DNA of 64,000 bases, from assembly GCF_007745175.1 (NCBI RefSeq), contig NZ_CP036271.1, positions 3,298,314-3,362,313 of the forward strand, read 5' to 3'. The DNA is from Caulifigura coniformis (GTDB taxonomy: Bacteria > Planctomycetota > Planctomycetia > Planctomycetales > Planctomycetaceae). Positions within the stretch are counted from its first letter, which is position 1, and the number at the start of each line of letters is the position of its first letter. Positions 25,748 to 35,926 of the stretch are shown here, in pieces. A program made the position numbers and the translations under genes. The notes under the pieces were generated by a model that saw nothing but the letters and a program-made list of their open reading frames with translations, did no database searches and was not told the origin of the DNA.

Positions 25748-26422
25748 TCAGGCGTTCGCTGAGGGGGCGCCGGGTCTTAATGAGTTTCTGATGATGTTCG
25801 CACATTCCTCGATGGAGGGCGGGATCTCGATTTGCGCGATCCAACCCCGGAGCGGGTAGTCGCGGATCCGGTCGAACTCACCGATCAGCTGGTCCCGAAT
25901 TGATTCTCCCTTACTCGCGTACAAAGTGCTCAGAGCTTCGTAGCCGGTGTCGGGAGGCGAACTCCACGCGGGGGTTTCCGGCGCCAGTTTTCGCCAGGTC
26001 AGCGCGACGCGGCGCATGCGGCAAGGAGTCGCCACGAGCAGCACGGATCGGATCGCCGCGCCCAAGGCCAGCGGCGGATTGCAGTGGGAGAGGATTTCGC
26101 GCGTGAAACGGATGTTCTCGGCCGTGTTCGTCGAACGGTTCTCGATGACGACCTGCTGCGCGAGATCAGGATGCTGGATCGCCAGTTCGGCAGCGAAGGA
26201 GTCCGCTTCGGGGCCGCCGAGGTCGGCCGTTCCGGCGCCGATTCCGCCTGTGAAGATCATTCGTATCGCGGCCCCTCGCCTGACGAGGCCGGCACAGTGC
26301 CACGGAATCGCCAGATCGAAGTGGCCGAAACCGATCACCGCGTCGCAGGGGGACGTCGGCAGCGGATCGCGCAGCGCGAGCCAATCGAAGAGCGTGCGTT
26401 CCGCGGCTTCGATTCTGTTCAT
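25748..26422 (-). CDS. YdcF-like (DUF218) protein
   Basis: A 224-residue DUF218 protein. The first strand DAVIGFGHFDLAIPWHCAGLVRRG is followed by IRMIFTGGIGAGTADLGGPEADSFAAELA and VVIENRSTNTAENIRFTREIL, the conserved G-G and E-x-x-S-x-(N/T)-T-x-E-N elements of the family. The hydrophobic anchor found in ElyC/SanA-type members is absent, so this is probably a soluble protein. Its start is 33 bases past the glgC stop on the same strand, suggesting co-transcription; a functional connection is not evident. Confidence 0.85.
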   Translation of the reverse strand: MNRIEAAERTLFDWLALRDPLPTSPCDAVIGFGHFDLAIPWHCAGLVRRGAAIRMIFTGGIGAGTADLGGPEADSFAAELAIQHPDLAQQVVIENRSTNTAENIRFTREILSHCNPPLALGAAIRSVLLVATPCRMRRVALTWRKLAPETPAWSSPPDTGYEALSTLYASKGESIRDQLIGEFDRIRDYPLRGWIAQIEIPPSIEECANIIRNSLRPGAPSANA

Positions 26423-26455
26423 CGGGTGGAGCGGCGCTGTGCGAGCGGCCGCTGG

Positions 26456-27730
26456 TTAGAACGTCCAGCCGTCCGGCAGACTGGTTCCCTTGGGAACGAC
26501 GATGATGCCGTCGCGGACGAGGACCGGACCGCGTTCGCCGTTTTCGGGGAACCCTTTCGGCAGGCGGAGAGTGACGCGGTCGCCGATGCGGCAGTTCTTG
26601 TCGACGATGGCCCGTTCGATGACGGCGCCCTGGCCGATGCCGAGGGCCGGTTCATCTCCCGTGCGCTCGCCCTGGGAACCATACTCATCGGCGCCCATGA
26701 GGACCGACTCCTGGATGGTGGCATCGGGCCCGATGTAGCACCGCAGGCCGATCATGCTGTTCTTCACGACGGCCCCCTGTTCGATGCGGCAGCCGTCGGC
26801 GACGAGGCTGCCGATGATCGATGCGCCGTCGATGCGTGTCGGGGGGAGGAAGCGTGCGTGGGTGTAGATTGGAGAGTCGTGCAGGTCGAGGCGGAACGGT
26901 GGATTGGGAGCAGCCAGCGCGAGGTTGGCTTCGAAGAACGACCGGATCGTCCCGATGTCCTCCCAGTAGCCGTCGAACAGGTGGAGCTGCACCTTGCGGG
27001 CGCGGATCGCGGCGGGGAAGACTTCCTTGCCGAAGTCGGCGTAGGTCGTCTTTTCGAGCATCTCGACGAGGGTTTTGCGGTTGAAGAGGTAGATGCCCAT
27101 GTTGGCGAGGCAATCGCGTCCCTCGCTGGGGATGCCGCGGGCGTCGATCCAGTCGGGGCTGGTGCGGACGAGGTCGAGCTCGGCCTTCGTCTTGGGCTTC
27201 TCGAGGAATCCTTCCACGCGGAAATCGTCATTCACCCGCATGATGCCGAAGGAGGCGGCTTTTGCGGCGTCGACGGGGAGGGCGGCGATGGTGACGTCGG
27301 CCTTCGATTGCTGGTGGTATTTCAGCATGTCCCGGAAGTCCATCCGGTAGAGCTGATCGCCGGAGAGGATCAGGACGTAGTCGATGCCTGGCTGCTGCAG
27401 GTAGCGGAGCTGCTTGCGGACGGCGTCGGCCGTTCCCTGATACCAGGCCTCGCCTTCGTTCGTCTGCTGGGCGGCCAGGATCTCGACGAATCCGTTTGAG
27501 AACTGGTCGAATGTATAGGTCTGGCGGATGTGACGATGGAGGCTGACCGAGTTGAACTGGGTCAGAAGGTAGATGCGCCGGATCCCGCTATTGATGCAGT
27601 TGGAGATCGGGATGTCGATGATCCGGTACTTCCCGGCCAGGGGGACCGCCGGCTTCGACCTCTCGGCCGTCAGGGGAAGCAGGCGGGTTCCTTTCCCGCC
27701 GCCAAGGACGATGCAGGCAATGTTGTGCAT
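26456..27730 (-). CDS. glgC: Glucose-1-phosphate adenylyltransferase
   Basis: Makes ADP-glucose from glucose-1-phosphate and ATP, the committed step of bacterial glycogen synthesis. The 424-residue length is normal. The nucleotide-binding loop GGGKGTRLLPLTAERSKPAVPLAGKYRIIDIPISNCINSGI is near the N-terminus; LILSGDQLYRMDF carries the metal-binding Asp; FGIMRVND, EKPK and DCLANMGIYLFN follow. The C-terminal third is a left-handed beta-helix (DGASIIGSLVADGCRI, VVKNSMIGLRCYIGPDA, ERAIVDKNCRIGDRV) that mediates tetramer formation and allostery. No other glycogen gene is in the window. Confidence 0.95.
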   Translation of the reverse strand: MHNIACIVLGGGKGTRLLPLTAERSKPAVPLAGKYRIIDIPISNCINSGIRRIYLLTQFNSVSLHRHIRQTYTFDQFSNGFVEILAAQQTNEGEAWYQGTADAVRKQLRYLQQPGIDYVLILSGDQLYRMDFRDMLKYHQQSKADVTIAALPVDAAKAASFGIMRVNDDFRVEGFLEKPKTKAELDLVRTSPDWIDARGIPSEGRDCLANMGIYLFNRKTLVEMLEKTTYADFGKEVFPAAIRARKVQLHLFDGYWEDIGTIRSFFEANLALAAPNPPFRLDLHDSPIYTHARFLPPTRIDGASIIGSLVADGCRIEQGAVVKNSMIGLRCYIGPDATIQESVLMGADEYGSQGERTGDEPALGIGQGAVIERAIVDKNCRIGDRVTLRLPKGFPENGERGPVLVRDGIIVVPKGTSLPDGWTF

Positions 27731-28398
27731 GAGGGTGGCCGGTTCTCAAGTGAGCCTGGGATGCGAGGCGGGCTCAGATGCTCCATCCGTGGGAGGGCAT
27801 TGGGCTTCGGTGGTCATCGGACCACAGGCCCGGCGAGATTGCAAGAGGGGGCGAATTGCCTTTTCGAAGGCGTGATTGACCCCTCGCGGTCCTCAGCCGG
27901 GCTCTGCCCCGGAATTCTGGTCATCGGCAGAATGGCGCACCGATCGACTCCTTTTACGGCGTGATGGGCGGCTTTCCGCCGGGGGGCTGGATCTCGGAAG
28001 CTGTTGATTGACCCCGGTTTCCAGCGAGAGTCGGCGGATTCTGCGCGGTTGTGCGGCATCCTGATGCAGATTTCGCGGAACGTCTTGACCGGGCGTGGGC
28101 GCTGTGGAAAAACCCGGCGCGATCCCAAAGTCCGCGGCTGCAGAACCCGGCCTTCCTGCCCCCATTCGGGCATGCTGGACATCGACGGGAAGGGCAGCGA
28201 GGGCCTGGCATCGAACCGGGACGGCAAAATCGGAATTGCCGTCAAAGTTTGACTGATCGTCAAAACCGGAGAATTCCGAAATTCCTGAAGACTGCAGAGT
28301 CTCTGCACCCGCATTGCGCGGGCGCAAAGACGCCCATGGTTGGCCCTGCGCGTGTGCCGGAAAGGACTTCCGTCACTGTCGGGCTGTTGGAGAGCCTC
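27731..28398. other. 668-base intergenic region upstream of the giant surface-protein gene
   Basis: Lies between divergent glgC and the beta-helix gene. Long frames that cross it read as non-coding (mixed Arg/Pro/Ser composition). It contains a short perfect palindrome TGCAGAG-T-CTCTGCA at 28293-28307, about 90 bases before the ATG, and a GGAGAG ribosome-binding site at 28389-28394. I cannot identify convincing -35 and -10 boxes. Confidence 0.5.
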
Positions 28399-31300
28399 AT
28401 GAACTGGACGCGAGTCAGCCTGTTCTGTCTGGGTGCGGCCCTGTTGGCCTCGTCGCAATCGGCCTTTGGTCAGGTTGTCAACGAGCAGACGGGCGTCGTC
28501 CAGCTCGAGGACTACAGCGGCTCCATGTCGCTGTCGAATGACGGCGGATCGTGGATGCAGGTCGACCGCATGAGCGGCGACGGCGTCGGATTCCAGAGCG
28601 GTTACACCCGCGTCGGTGTCCGCACGAAATGGCTCGAATTCGGGCAGTCGCACCTGTTCACCGAGCTCAACGGCACGATGAACGACCATGGCCGGCTCGG
28701 AACGAACCTGGGCCTGGGCGTCCGCACGATGTATGATGGCGGAGTCGCCGGCGTGCACGGCTGGTACGACAACTACGAATCCAATTACGGCCACAACTAC
28801 CAGCAGGCCACCATCGGAGCGGAATATCTCCACCAGTGGCTCGACCTGCGGGCCAACGGCTACATGCCGTTCGGCGATCGTGATAACTTCATTGGCGTCG
28901 TCGATCCCGGGACCGAGCTGGCCTTCCAGGGTCACGATTTCGGCACGATCGGCAGGGGCCAGGTCGAACGGTCTCTCGCGGGCTTCGACGCTGAAGCTGG
29001 CGTTCCGCTTCCTGTGGCCACCTTCCTGCGCCTGTATGGCGGCACGTACTTCCTGACCGCCAACGACAACGACACCTGGGGTGTCCGCAGCCGCCTGGAA
29101 GCCCGTGTCGGCCAGAGCTCGACGGTGAACTTCCAGGTCACCGACGACGATCGCTTCGGCACGAACCTGAACGTCGGCGCCACCATCTGGTACGGCGGCG
29201 GAGCGACCTCCCCCTTCAAGTTCCAGCGTGACCGCAGCGGCGCCGCCCGGCGTTACGACCCTGTCCGCCGCGCCCAGCCCGTGCAGCTGGCCCAGGACCG
29301 CGAGAAGGTCTTCGTTCCGCTCATCAACGTCGACACTGGCAACGAGTTTAACATCACCTGGGTCGACAACACCAAGGTCGCTCCTGGCGACGGTACTTTC
29401 GAGAATCCGTTCACCGCGCTGCCGGGTTCGGCTCCGGGCTCGGACTACATCCTCGTTCGCCGCGGCGTGGGCAACACGGTCGGCAACATCGTTCTCGAGA
29501 ACAACCAGCACCTGTTCGGCGAAGGCCAGGTCTACACGCTCAACACGGATCGCCGTGGAGTGGTTGAGATTCCGGACCAGTTCTTCGACCAGACCGGGCC
29601 GCGGCCGACGCTCGTTCCGACGCTGGCCAACGTTCCGATCGTGACGCTGGCGAACAACAACGAGGTCATCAACTTCGACATGACCGGCGGCACGGCCTCC
29701 GGGATCTTCGGCGCGTTCGTCCAGGACTTCCGGATCGAGCACGTCCAGATCGACTCGGACATCGGCATCACCATCACCGACGCCAGCGGGCGGGGCATTC
29801 TCAACAACATCGACGTGCCCAATATCGCCGATCTTCAGACCGGCATCTTCATCCGGAACCAGGGTGGCGACCGGCTTGACCTGTCGATGACGGACATCAA
29901 CACGTCCGGCGGGGCCTATGGCGTGCAGATTGACGCCCTGGGGGCCGACGTCGTCGGCCAGATCAATGTTCTGAACACGAACGACAGCGACGTCGCCGGG
30001 CTGGTCCTGAGCCAGACGAACGGCATGCTGAACATGACGGTGCTGAATGCCGACATCGACAGCAATGGCGATGGCATCCAAATCCAGGCCACCGGCGATC
30101 CGGGGCAGAGCAATATCGCCCTCGCCAACGTCGACGTCGACGGGGCAGGGACGCTGATCAACATGCAGGGGTCAGCCGGAACCCTGCTTACCGTTCGCGG
30201 CTACAACGTCGACGCCAGCGGCAGCACGGGCGCCAGCGGCATTGCAGCCACGATCGACGACGCGACCGGATTGTTCGAGTTCCAGAACATCAACGCCTCA
30301 AGCAACGCCGTCGACGGCTTCCACCTTGACGCCACGAACAACTCGCTCGTCTACGCCGAAATCACCAACAGCAACCTGAGCCTCAACGGCGACAACGCCT
30401 TCGAAGTGAACGCCAGCGGCGGATCGGTCGTCCAGTTCTTTGTCGATCCGACCCTCGCGACCGACAGCGGCAGCGACGCCTACCAGTTCCTGGCCACCGA
30501 TGCCGGCACGAAGCTGACGTCGATCTTTATCGACGTCAATCTCGCCCGCGCCGGCCAGTCGGCCATCAATGGCGCCGTGACCAACGGGGCCGAGTCGCAG
30601 CTGTATCTCGCGAATGTCCAGGGATCCGATTCCGGCCTGCACGGCCTGTCCGTCAACGTCTCGAACGGGGCCGTGGGCGACAGCTCCGACTTCCTGGCCG
30701 TGATCTCCAACAGCAGTTTTGCCCGCAGCGGTCAGCTCAACAGCGGACGGGGCGTGAACCTGCTGGCGGACAACAACTCCAACATCGACATCACGCTGAC
30801 GAACACGGTCGCCAACAACAACGGTTCGCAGGGTCTGCACTACGAAGTGCTGACCGGCGCCAATGGAGCCAGCTCGCTCGTCGGGCGGGCGACCAACGTC
30901 AACTTCTCGGACAACCCCGACAACAACATTTTTGGCCAGGTCACCGGCGCCGGCTCGACCGCAAGCTGGACGTTGACCGACGTCACCGCCGACCTGATCG
31001 CGAACAGCGGTTCGGTCCGGCTGGCTTCACTGGCTGGCGGACAGCAGTTTGTCGACTGGTCGGGCGTCAGCAGCTCGATTTCCGAAGGCAATGCTGATGG
31101 TGTGAGTCTCTCGGCTGACGGGGTGAACAGCGCGGTTGGCTTCGCGTTCCGTGACGGCCGTATCAACGGAAACGGCGGACAGGGCATCGACGCGCTCGCC
31201 ACGAACAACGGCCAGATCCAGGTCGACCTGGAAGACGCCCAGACGATGGAGAACTTCGAGGAGAACGTCCGCGCGGTCGCTCAGAGCGGCGGAACGGCGG

Positions 31301-34300
31301 CGGTGAATGCTCTCCGCGTCGACCTGTCGCAGGGCGGAGCAGGCACGAACGCCGACAACGTCTTCCTCGGAGCCGACGGCGCCGGGTCAATCGTCGGCGG
31401 CATTCTGGATACCGTGAATCTCGACAACAGCGGGCTGAACGGCCTGCAGGCCCTCATTACCAACGACGGCTCGCTCGACCTGCAGTTCCTGTCCTCCGAC
31501 CCGCTGAACCCCTCCAGTGCCTCGTTCAATGCCAATGGCAGCGGCATCCGCATCGACGCTAACAACGCGACCTCGGTCCGTGTCGTAAGCTCGGGCGAAT
31601 CGATCATCTCGGATAACTTCGCCGACAACGTCGACATCGACGTGGTCGACACGGACATTGCGGAGATCCAGATTGCCGGCCTGATGGACCGCAGCACGAA
31701 CGGCGACGGCGTCAACGTGAACTTCGACAACGTCGCCTCCGGCGGAATCAGCATTGGAACCGGCAGCGCCATCGACAACTTCGGTGACGGCGTCGAAATC
31801 CAGGTGGCGAACTCGACGCTCGATCAGGGCGTCTCGGTCGTCGGGATGACCGCGACCGGAAATGGCGGCGAGCCGATCATCGTCAACACAACCGCCTCGG
31901 ACATCACCGGCGGCTCGATCTCCGGCAACACCACGGATGGCGGAACCAACGGCATCTCGTGGTTCAGCGACAGCGGCACGGTGGACGTGAACATCGTGAA
32001 CAACGTCGTCACCAATGCCACCAACAACGGCATCCTGGTCGAACTCTCCGGCAGCGCGGTCGGAAACGAGGTCCATCTCGATGACAACACCGTCAACGGC
32101 GACGGCCTGGTTCCTCAGAACGGCATCCAGCTCTCGCTGCTGGACAACGCTTCGCTCATCAACGGGACGATGAACCGCAACGGCGTGACCGGCGCGGCCG
32201 ACTATGGCATGCTGGTCGACGTCCAGAACACGGCTTCCGTGGGCACGCTGAACGTCGAGACGAACATCATTACCGGCAGCGGCATCGACGGCTTCCTGTA
32301 TAACGGGGCCGCTGGCACCTCACTCTCGAACCTGGTCATCGCCGACAATGCGTCGGAGACCAACGTCGGCAATGGCCTGAACGTTCAGCTCGACTCGCTC
32401 AACACGACCGTCACCCAGCCGAACGTCGAGTTCCGCGGCAACCTTTCGACCGGCAACGGTGGCAACGGCATCCTGCTGACTGGCGTCGACACCTCGTTCG
32501 GCAACGTGGACATCGTGGCGAACGAGACGTTCGCGAACGGCGGGGACGGAATCGGCGTGAGCCTGACCAGCCCCAGCAACGCGGACACGCTCGTGGCCGT
32601 CGCGGCCCAGTCGAATACGTCGACGGGCAACGGGGGCGCCGGCATCAACATCGTCCTCGACGGGTTTGATACGACGGTCGTCGTTCCGGACGTGACCCTC
32701 GAGTCGAACATCACCCTGGGCAACGGGGCCGAAGGCGTGGCCCTCGAAATCGCGAACATGGACGCGGGTGCCCTGACCGTTGCCGACTCGAACTTCGACA
32801 ACAACGGGGCAGACGGCCTGCGGGTCTCGCTCACGAACAACAACACGGCGAGCCTGAGCGTTGTTCGCAACACGGCCATCGACAACGTGCTGAACGGCTT
32901 CAATTACGATGCCGACAACGCGAACCTCGGCAGTCTGGACGTCTCGGACAACCAGGGCGCGGTCCTGCCGGGGGCCAGTGTGCTGGCGACGATCTCCGGT
33001 GTTCACTGGGAAATCACCAACACGGTGGCGGACCCGCTGGTCCTGATCGATTCGGTGCAGTACGACGTGGCTCCGACCGGCCTGACGTTCGCGACCACTC
33101 GTGGAGCCGGGTTCCCCTTCGAGTTGTACTCCAACGCGGCTGACACCGGCCTGCAGACGATCAACGGCACGGCCGTCGTCGCCGGCATCCAGCAGCCGGG
33201 GGCCGTTGCGGACGGCAGCACGACGCTGGACCTCGCCTTCACCGACTTCGACAATGGCGACCTTCCGCTGCACTTTGACATGACGGTTGGCGATCTCGCC
33301 GCCGCCGCAGTGCAGAACACGGCCGACATCGCCGGCACGATCTTCACGGCCACGTTCTCCAACGGGGCGGTGCTGAGCGGTTCGTTCGACGCCACGGGGA
33401 TCCTGAACCTGGCCCAGGCCGCGACTGGCACGGGCGTCAGCGGTAACGGGCTGGCGGGCATCCTGATCGGCATGGACAACGGTTCGAGCATCGGCTCGAT
33501 GACGATCAACGGCAACGACGTGATCGACAACGGTACGAACGGCATCGAGTTCAACGTCGCCGGCGGAAGCACACTGCCGACGGCTGGGAACGCCTCGATC
33601 AGCAGCAACACGATCACCGGCCATACCAATGGTGACGGGGTGAACATCGTCAATCCGGATACGGGTGGCGCCGACTTCGGCATCGACTTCGATTCGAACA
33701 CGATCACCGACAACACCGGCGGCAGCGGCGTGAACATCGGGTTGAACGGCAACTCGGGCGTGGTGACGACGACGTTCACCAACAACGAGATTTCGGGCAA
33801 TGGCAACAGCGGCCTCAACGTCAACCTGGTCGAGACCGCCAACCTGCAGGTGACCAACTTCGAAGGCAACACCCTGGTCGGCAACGGTCAGATGGGCGTG
33901 CGGATCCAGACGGCGGGTTCCGCCAACATGCTGCTCAACGGCTCCGCCGGCAACAACACGTTCGACGGCAATGGCTCGGCCGGCGTCGGAGCGGTGCTGA
34001 GCAACGCCTCGACGGCGGACATCCGCATGTCGAACTCGACGATCACGAATACGACGGCCGGGGCCCTGCCCGATTTCAACGGCCAGGGAGTGCGGGTGCT
34101 CGTCCAGGACACGGCCCAGCTGCTCGGAACGTCTGAGTTCAACAACAACACGATCACCGGCAACGCTTCGAACGGCGTCGACCTTCTGGCCCGCGACAGC
34201 GGCGTGATCGGCGGCCTGACGATCAACGACAACACGATCAACGGAAACGGCACGAACGGAATTCGGATCGAGCGTCAGGAATCGGGATCGATCGGACAGT

Positions 34301-35835
34301 TCGGCGATCGCCTTGAAATCTCGGGCAACACGATCACGGACCAGACGGAAGGCGTGTTCCTGATTGCGGCGAACACCGATTCGACCGACTACTACGAGAT
34401 GAATGACAATACGATCACGGGGATGACCGGGGCCGGTGTGCACTTCGAAGTGCGGGCCGACGCCGACATCGACGTGAACATGGATAACAACCTGATCTCG
34501 GACAACGGCACGGACGGCATCCTGACCAGCGAGCAGATCAACGCTCCGGCGGACAGCCGCAGCGTCTCGGGGAACTGGACCAACAACGAGATCACGAACA
34601 ACGGCCGCCACGGCATCAACCTGAGTGCTTCGAGCGGACTGCTGCAGATCGGCACGGTCGGAAACGGCAACCTGATCTCGGGCAACGCGAACGACGGCAT
34701 CTCGGCGCAGGGCGCCGGCACGGTGGTCATTTCGAGCAACATGATCACGCAGAACGGCTCGAATGGAGCTGATGACGCCGGCATCGACATCCAGAGCCCC
34801 ACGTTCAGCTTCATCGTGGTGCAGAATAACGACATCGTGAATAACCGCGGCGACGGCATCGAGTTCACCGGCGGCATCGGACCGTTCGGCGACACGCTGA
34901 TCGTCGACAACAACAACATCTCCTTCAATGACGGACGCGGCTTCGACGTCCTGCAGCTGGGTAATACCACCGAGACCAACACCGACATCACGTTCGACAA
35001 CAACATCGTTGCCAACAACCTCCTGGAAGGCGTGTACGTGGTATTCACTGCCGACCGGAATCAAAGCCAGAGTGCCGCTTCGACGGTGGCACTCAGCAGC
35101 AACGGCAGCATCGACGCCCAGTCACAGATGCGATTCAACATGAATAACAACAGCGTGACGGCGAACGGCCTGAACAGCGGTTTCAGCTCGACCGGCATGG
35201 TGGTGCGGATCGGAACGATGGAGGCGGGCGCCAACGGCGACACCACGGATGACGGAGGATTCATCAGCGACGGATTCGGCAACTTCACGAACAAGTCCGG
35301 CGTGATCATGAATGTCACCAACAGCAATTTCAGCGGCAACTTCGGCGACGACGTGTACTTCGAATCGTTCGTCTCGACCGTCGTCCCGCCGACGAGTGCC
35401 GGAACCTGGGGCGCCACCAACGACCCGACGGTCGTGACGACCTACCGTAGCGACCCGCTGGCACGGCTGGACCTGACGTTCACTGGAAACACCGGCGATT
35501 CGGCCGATGTGACGAACCTCGGAGCGTTCTACAACAACGCGGAAGACGTCTTCAAATCGCGGACGAACACGCAGTCGCCTCCGAACCAGGGGCCGTTCAC
35601 GAGCGGAACGCGTCGCCGGAACGCCCAGCGGCTGGCCTCACGCAATCCTCCGTTCAGTGCTCCGGCGGGTGGTTCCTTCCTTTACCCGGGTGTCGGCGAA
35701 AGCACCTTCCGGATCTCGGCGGGTTCTTCAACCGCCGGGTTCGCCAGCAATCCTTTCCCGTCGAGCTTCGGCACGTCGGTCGGATTCGGTGGAGCGATCT
35801 TTGGAGAACTCCCCTTCAGCTGGGGTTCGTTCTAA
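28399..35835 (+). CDS. Giant surface protein: inverse-autotransporter-like barrel + beta-helix passenger
   Basis: 2478 residues. A signal peptide (MNWTRVSLFCLGAALLASSQSAFG) is followed by about 230 residues resembling the inverse autotransporter (intimin/invasin, type Ve) beta-barrel: SGYTRVGVRTKWLEFGQSHLF, LGVRTMYDGGVAGVHGWYDNY, QWLDLRANGYMPFGD, GFDAEAGVPLPVATFLRLYGG, DDDRFGTNLNVGATIWYGGG. From about residue 300 on the chain is right-handed beta-helix with degenerate turns of N-x-I-x-x-N-x-x-x-G-N-G-x-x-G-I type. A non-repetitive beta insert lies around residues 1515-1680. The chain ends in a Gly/Ser/Phe-rich tail. It probably sits in the outer membrane and displays the helix outside. The ATG at 28399 opens the signal peptide; the frame is open further upstream but non-coding in character. 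Confidence 0.82.
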   Translation: MNWTRVSLFCLGAALLASSQSAFGQVVNEQTGVVQLEDYSGSMSLSNDGGSWMQVDRMSGDGVGFQSGYTRVGVRTKWLEFGQSHLFTELNGTMNDHGRLGTNLGLGVRTMYDGGVAGVHGWYDNYESNYGHNYQQATIGAEYLHQWLDLRANGYMPFGDRDNFIGVVDPGTELAFQGHDFGTIGRGQVERSLAGFDAEAGVPLPVATFLRLYGGTYFLTANDNDTWGVRSRLEARVGQSSTVNFQVTDDDRFGTNLNVGATIWYGGGATSPFKFQRDRSGAARRYDPVRRAQPVQLAQDREKVFVPLINVDTGNEFNITWVDNTKVAPGDGTFENPFTALPGSAPGSDYILVRRGVGNTVGNIVLENNQHLFGEGQVYTLNTDRRGVVEIPDQFFDQTGPRPTLVPTLANVPIVTLANNNEVINFDMTGGTASGIFGAFVQDFRIEHVQIDSDIGITITDASGRGILNNIDVPNIADLQTGIFIRNQGGDRLDLSMTDINTSGGAYGVQIDALGADVVGQINVLNTNDSDVAGLVLSQTNGMLNMTVLNADIDSNGDGIQIQATGDPGQSNIALANVDVDGAGTLINMQGSAGTLLTVRGYNVDASGSTGASGIAATIDDATGLFEFQNINASSNAVDGFHLDATNNSLVYAEITNSNLSLNGDNAFEVNASGGSVVQFFVDPTLATDSGSDAYQFLATDAGTKLTSIFIDVNLARAGQSAINGAVTNGAESQLYLANVQGSDSGLHGLSVNVSNGAVGDSSDFLAVISNSSFARSGQLNSGRGVNLLADNNSNIDITLTNTVANNNGSQGLHYEVLTGANGASSLVGRATNVNFSDNPDNNIFGQVTGAGSTASWTLTDVTADLIANSGSVRLASLAGGQQFVDWSGVSSSISEGNADGVSLSADGVNSAVGFAFRDGRINGNGGQGIDALATNNGQIQVDLEDAQTMENFEENVRAVAQSGGTAAVNALRVDLSQGGAGTNADNVFLGADGAGSIVGGILDTVNLDNSGLNGLQALITNDGSLDLQFLSSDPLNPSSASFNANGSGIRIDANNATSVRVVSSGESIISDNFADNVDIDVVDTDIAEIQIAGLMDRSTNGDGVNVNFDNVASGGISIGTGSAIDNFGDGVEIQVANSTLDQGVSVVGMTATGNGGEPIIVNTTASDITGGSISGNTTDGGTNGISWFSDSGTVDVNIVNNVVTNATNNGILVELSGSAVGNEVHLDDNTVNGDGLVPQNGIQLSLLDNASLINGTMNRNGVTGAADYGMLVDVQNTASVGTLNVETNIITGSGIDGFLYNGAAGTSLSNLVIADNASETNVGNGLNVQLDSLNTTVTQPNVEFRGNLSTGNGGNGILLTGVDTSFGNVDIVANETFANGGDGIGVSLTSPSNADTLVAVAAQSNTSTGNGGAGINIVLDGFDTTVVVPDVTLESNITLGNGAEGVALEIANMDAGALTVADSNFDNNGADGLRVSLTNNNTASLSVVRNTAIDNVLNGFNYDADNANLGSLDVSDNQGAVLPGASVLATISGVHWEITNTVADPLVLIDSVQYDVAPTGLTFATTRGAGFPFELYSNAADTGLQTINGTAVVAGIQQPGAVADGSTTLDLAFTDFDNGDLPLHFDMTVGDLAAAAVQNTADIAGTIFTATFSNGAVLSGSFDATGILNLAQAATGTGVSGNGLAGILIGMDNGSSIGSMTINGNDVIDNGTNGIEFNVAGGSTLPTAGNASISSNTITGHTNGDGVNIVNPDTGGADFGIDFDSNTITDNTGGSGVNIGLNGNSGVVTTTFTNNEISGNGNSGLNVNLVETANLQVTNFEGNTLVGNGQMGVRIQTAGSANMLLNGSAGNNTFDGNGSAGVGAVLSNASTADIRMSNSTITNTTAGALPDFNGQGVRVLVQDTAQLLGTSEFNNNTITGNASNGVDLLARDSGVIGGLTINDNTINGNGTNGIRIERQESGSIGQFGDRLEISGNTITDQTEGVFLIAANTDSTDYYEMNDNTITGMTGAGVHFEVRADADIDVNMDNNLISDNGTDGILTSEQINAPADSRSVSGNWTNNEITNNGRHGINLSASSGLLQIGTVGNGNLISGNANDGISAQGAGTVVISSNMITQNGSNGADDAGIDIQSPTFSFIVVQNNDIVNNRGDGIEFTGGIGPFGDTLIVDNNNISFNDGRGFDVLQLGNTTETNTDITFDNNIVANNLLEGVYVVFTADRNQSQSAASTVALSSNGSIDAQSQMRFNMNNNSVTANGLNSGFSSTGMVVRIGTMEAGANGDTTDDGGFISDGFGNFTNKSGVIMNVTNSNFSGNFGDDVYFESFVSTVVPPTSAGTWGATNDPTVVTTYRSDPLARLDLTFTGNTGDSADVTNLGAFYNNAEDVFKSRTNTQSPPNQGPFTSGTRRRNAQRLASRNPPFSAPAGGSFLYPGVGESTFRISAGSSTAGFASNPFPSSFGTSVGFGGAIFGELPFSWGSF

Positions 35836-35856
35836 CGGACTGTTGACTTGATGCAG

Positions 35857-35887
35857 AAAGCCCCGGGGTTGAAACCCCGGGGCTTTT
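35857..35887 (+). terminator. Intrinsic terminator of the giant surface-protein gene
   Basis: AAAGCCCCGGGG, loop TTGAAA, then CCCCGGGGCTTT: a perfect 12-base stem followed by T, beginning 21 bases after the stop codon. Strong and unambiguous in form. Confidence 0.88.
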
Positions 35888-35926
35888 CGCATTAATGGGC
35901 GCTTCCCATTGCTCCATGAGTGCTTC

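Noticed and set aside
27814-30081. 755-residue minus-strand frame over the start of the giant surface-protein gene
   Set aside because: Antisense to clear signal-peptide and barrel coding sequence and to non-coding DNA; low-quality composition.
32320-35064. 914-residue minus-strand frame inside the giant surface-protein gene
   Set aside because: It is the antisense shadow of the beta-helix repeats; its repeated VVRDRVV-type composition is a by-product of the GC-rich repetitive sense strand.
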